NCBI GenBank assembly: GCA_009781855.1
Contig: WQUY01000014.1
Coordinates: 1 to 43,658 of the forward strand
Direction of reading: 5' to 3'
From: Oscillospiraceae bacterium
Lineage (GTDB): Bacteria; Bacillota; Clostridia; Oscillospirales; Oscillospiraceae
DNA length: 43,658 nt
Shown here: positions 43,643 to 43,658 of the stretch, one piece after another
Numbering within the stretch: the first letter of the stretch is position 1
Layout: each line of letters starts with the position of its first letter
The notes under the pieces: model-generated
The model's database searches: none
The model's input: the letters and a program-made list of their open reading frames with translations, nothing else
Told to the model about the DNA's origin: nothing
Position numbers and translations under genes: made by a program

Positions 43643-43658
43643 CAAAAGATGCACCAAA

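Overview
The window is a stretch of bacterial chromosome around the replication origin of a low-to-mid GC Firmicute, most likely an anaerobic, spore-forming Clostridia/Oscillospirales-type organism. The evidence is the block dnaA-oriC-dnaN-yaaA-recF-remB-gyrB-gyrA, a DivIC/YabR/SpoVK-like/Prs/Pth group, a SepF/DivIVA division cluster, a URO-D-type methyltransferase, a ferredoxin-domain aldo/keto reductase, and frequent TTG/GTG starts with strong AGGAGG-type ribosome binding sites. The species cannot be named from the sequence alone.

Layout. 1-2.5 kb: palindromic repeat DNA, a P5C-reductase-like gene (+) and a URO-D family gene (-), converging on a bidirectional terminator. 2.5-10.5 kb (all -): DUF1846 protein, divIC, an S1-domain protein, a SpoVK-like AAA ATPase, prs, pth, mutS. 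10.6-10.8 kb: tRNA-Leu(CAG) with a clear promoter and terminator. 11-21.2 kb is the accessory part: a HicAB toxin-antitoxin locus whose toxin is frameshifted, a THEP1-type NTPase divergent from a LysR regulator, and a seven-gene operon. That operon encodes a metal/siderophore-type ABC importer (lipoprotein, FecCD permease, FecE ATPase), a SAM methyltransferase, a HypB/CobW-like GTPase, a stand-alone ABC-type ATPase and a DUF364 putative heavy-metal chelation protein. An aldo/keto reductase with [4Fe-4S] motifs follows. 21.2-30.8 kb (all -): rnhA, gyrA, gyrB, remB, recF, yaaA, dnaN, an oriC with DnaA-trio repeats, dnaA. 31.2-41.4 kb (all -): rpsT, 8-oxoguanine glycosylase, trmB, an alpha/beta hydrolase, tadA, rluD-type synthase, lspA with an unusual acidic tail, ileS, divIVA, sepF, yggS. 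41.6-43.4 kb: typA/bipA (+), followed by a block of palindromic repeats.

How the genes work together. The core genes serve replication initiation, mismatch and oxidative repair, tRNA/rRNA modification, PRPP synthesis and cell division. The seven-gene operon reads as one pathway: import of a metal or metal chelate, then energy-dependent intracellular handling by a GTPase/ATPase/chelation-protein trio. A LysR-type T-N11-A dyad lies upstream of its promoter, and a LysR gene sits at its far end. This operon is the best candidate here for a system not yet described.

Other points worth a second look are a recF gene that appears to start with ATT, the frameshifted hicA, the long acidic tail on signal peptidase II, a glutamine at the GyrA quinolone position, and about 10 kb of genes running against the predicted rightward replication fork. 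Coordinates and motifs were read by eye; no database search was possible.
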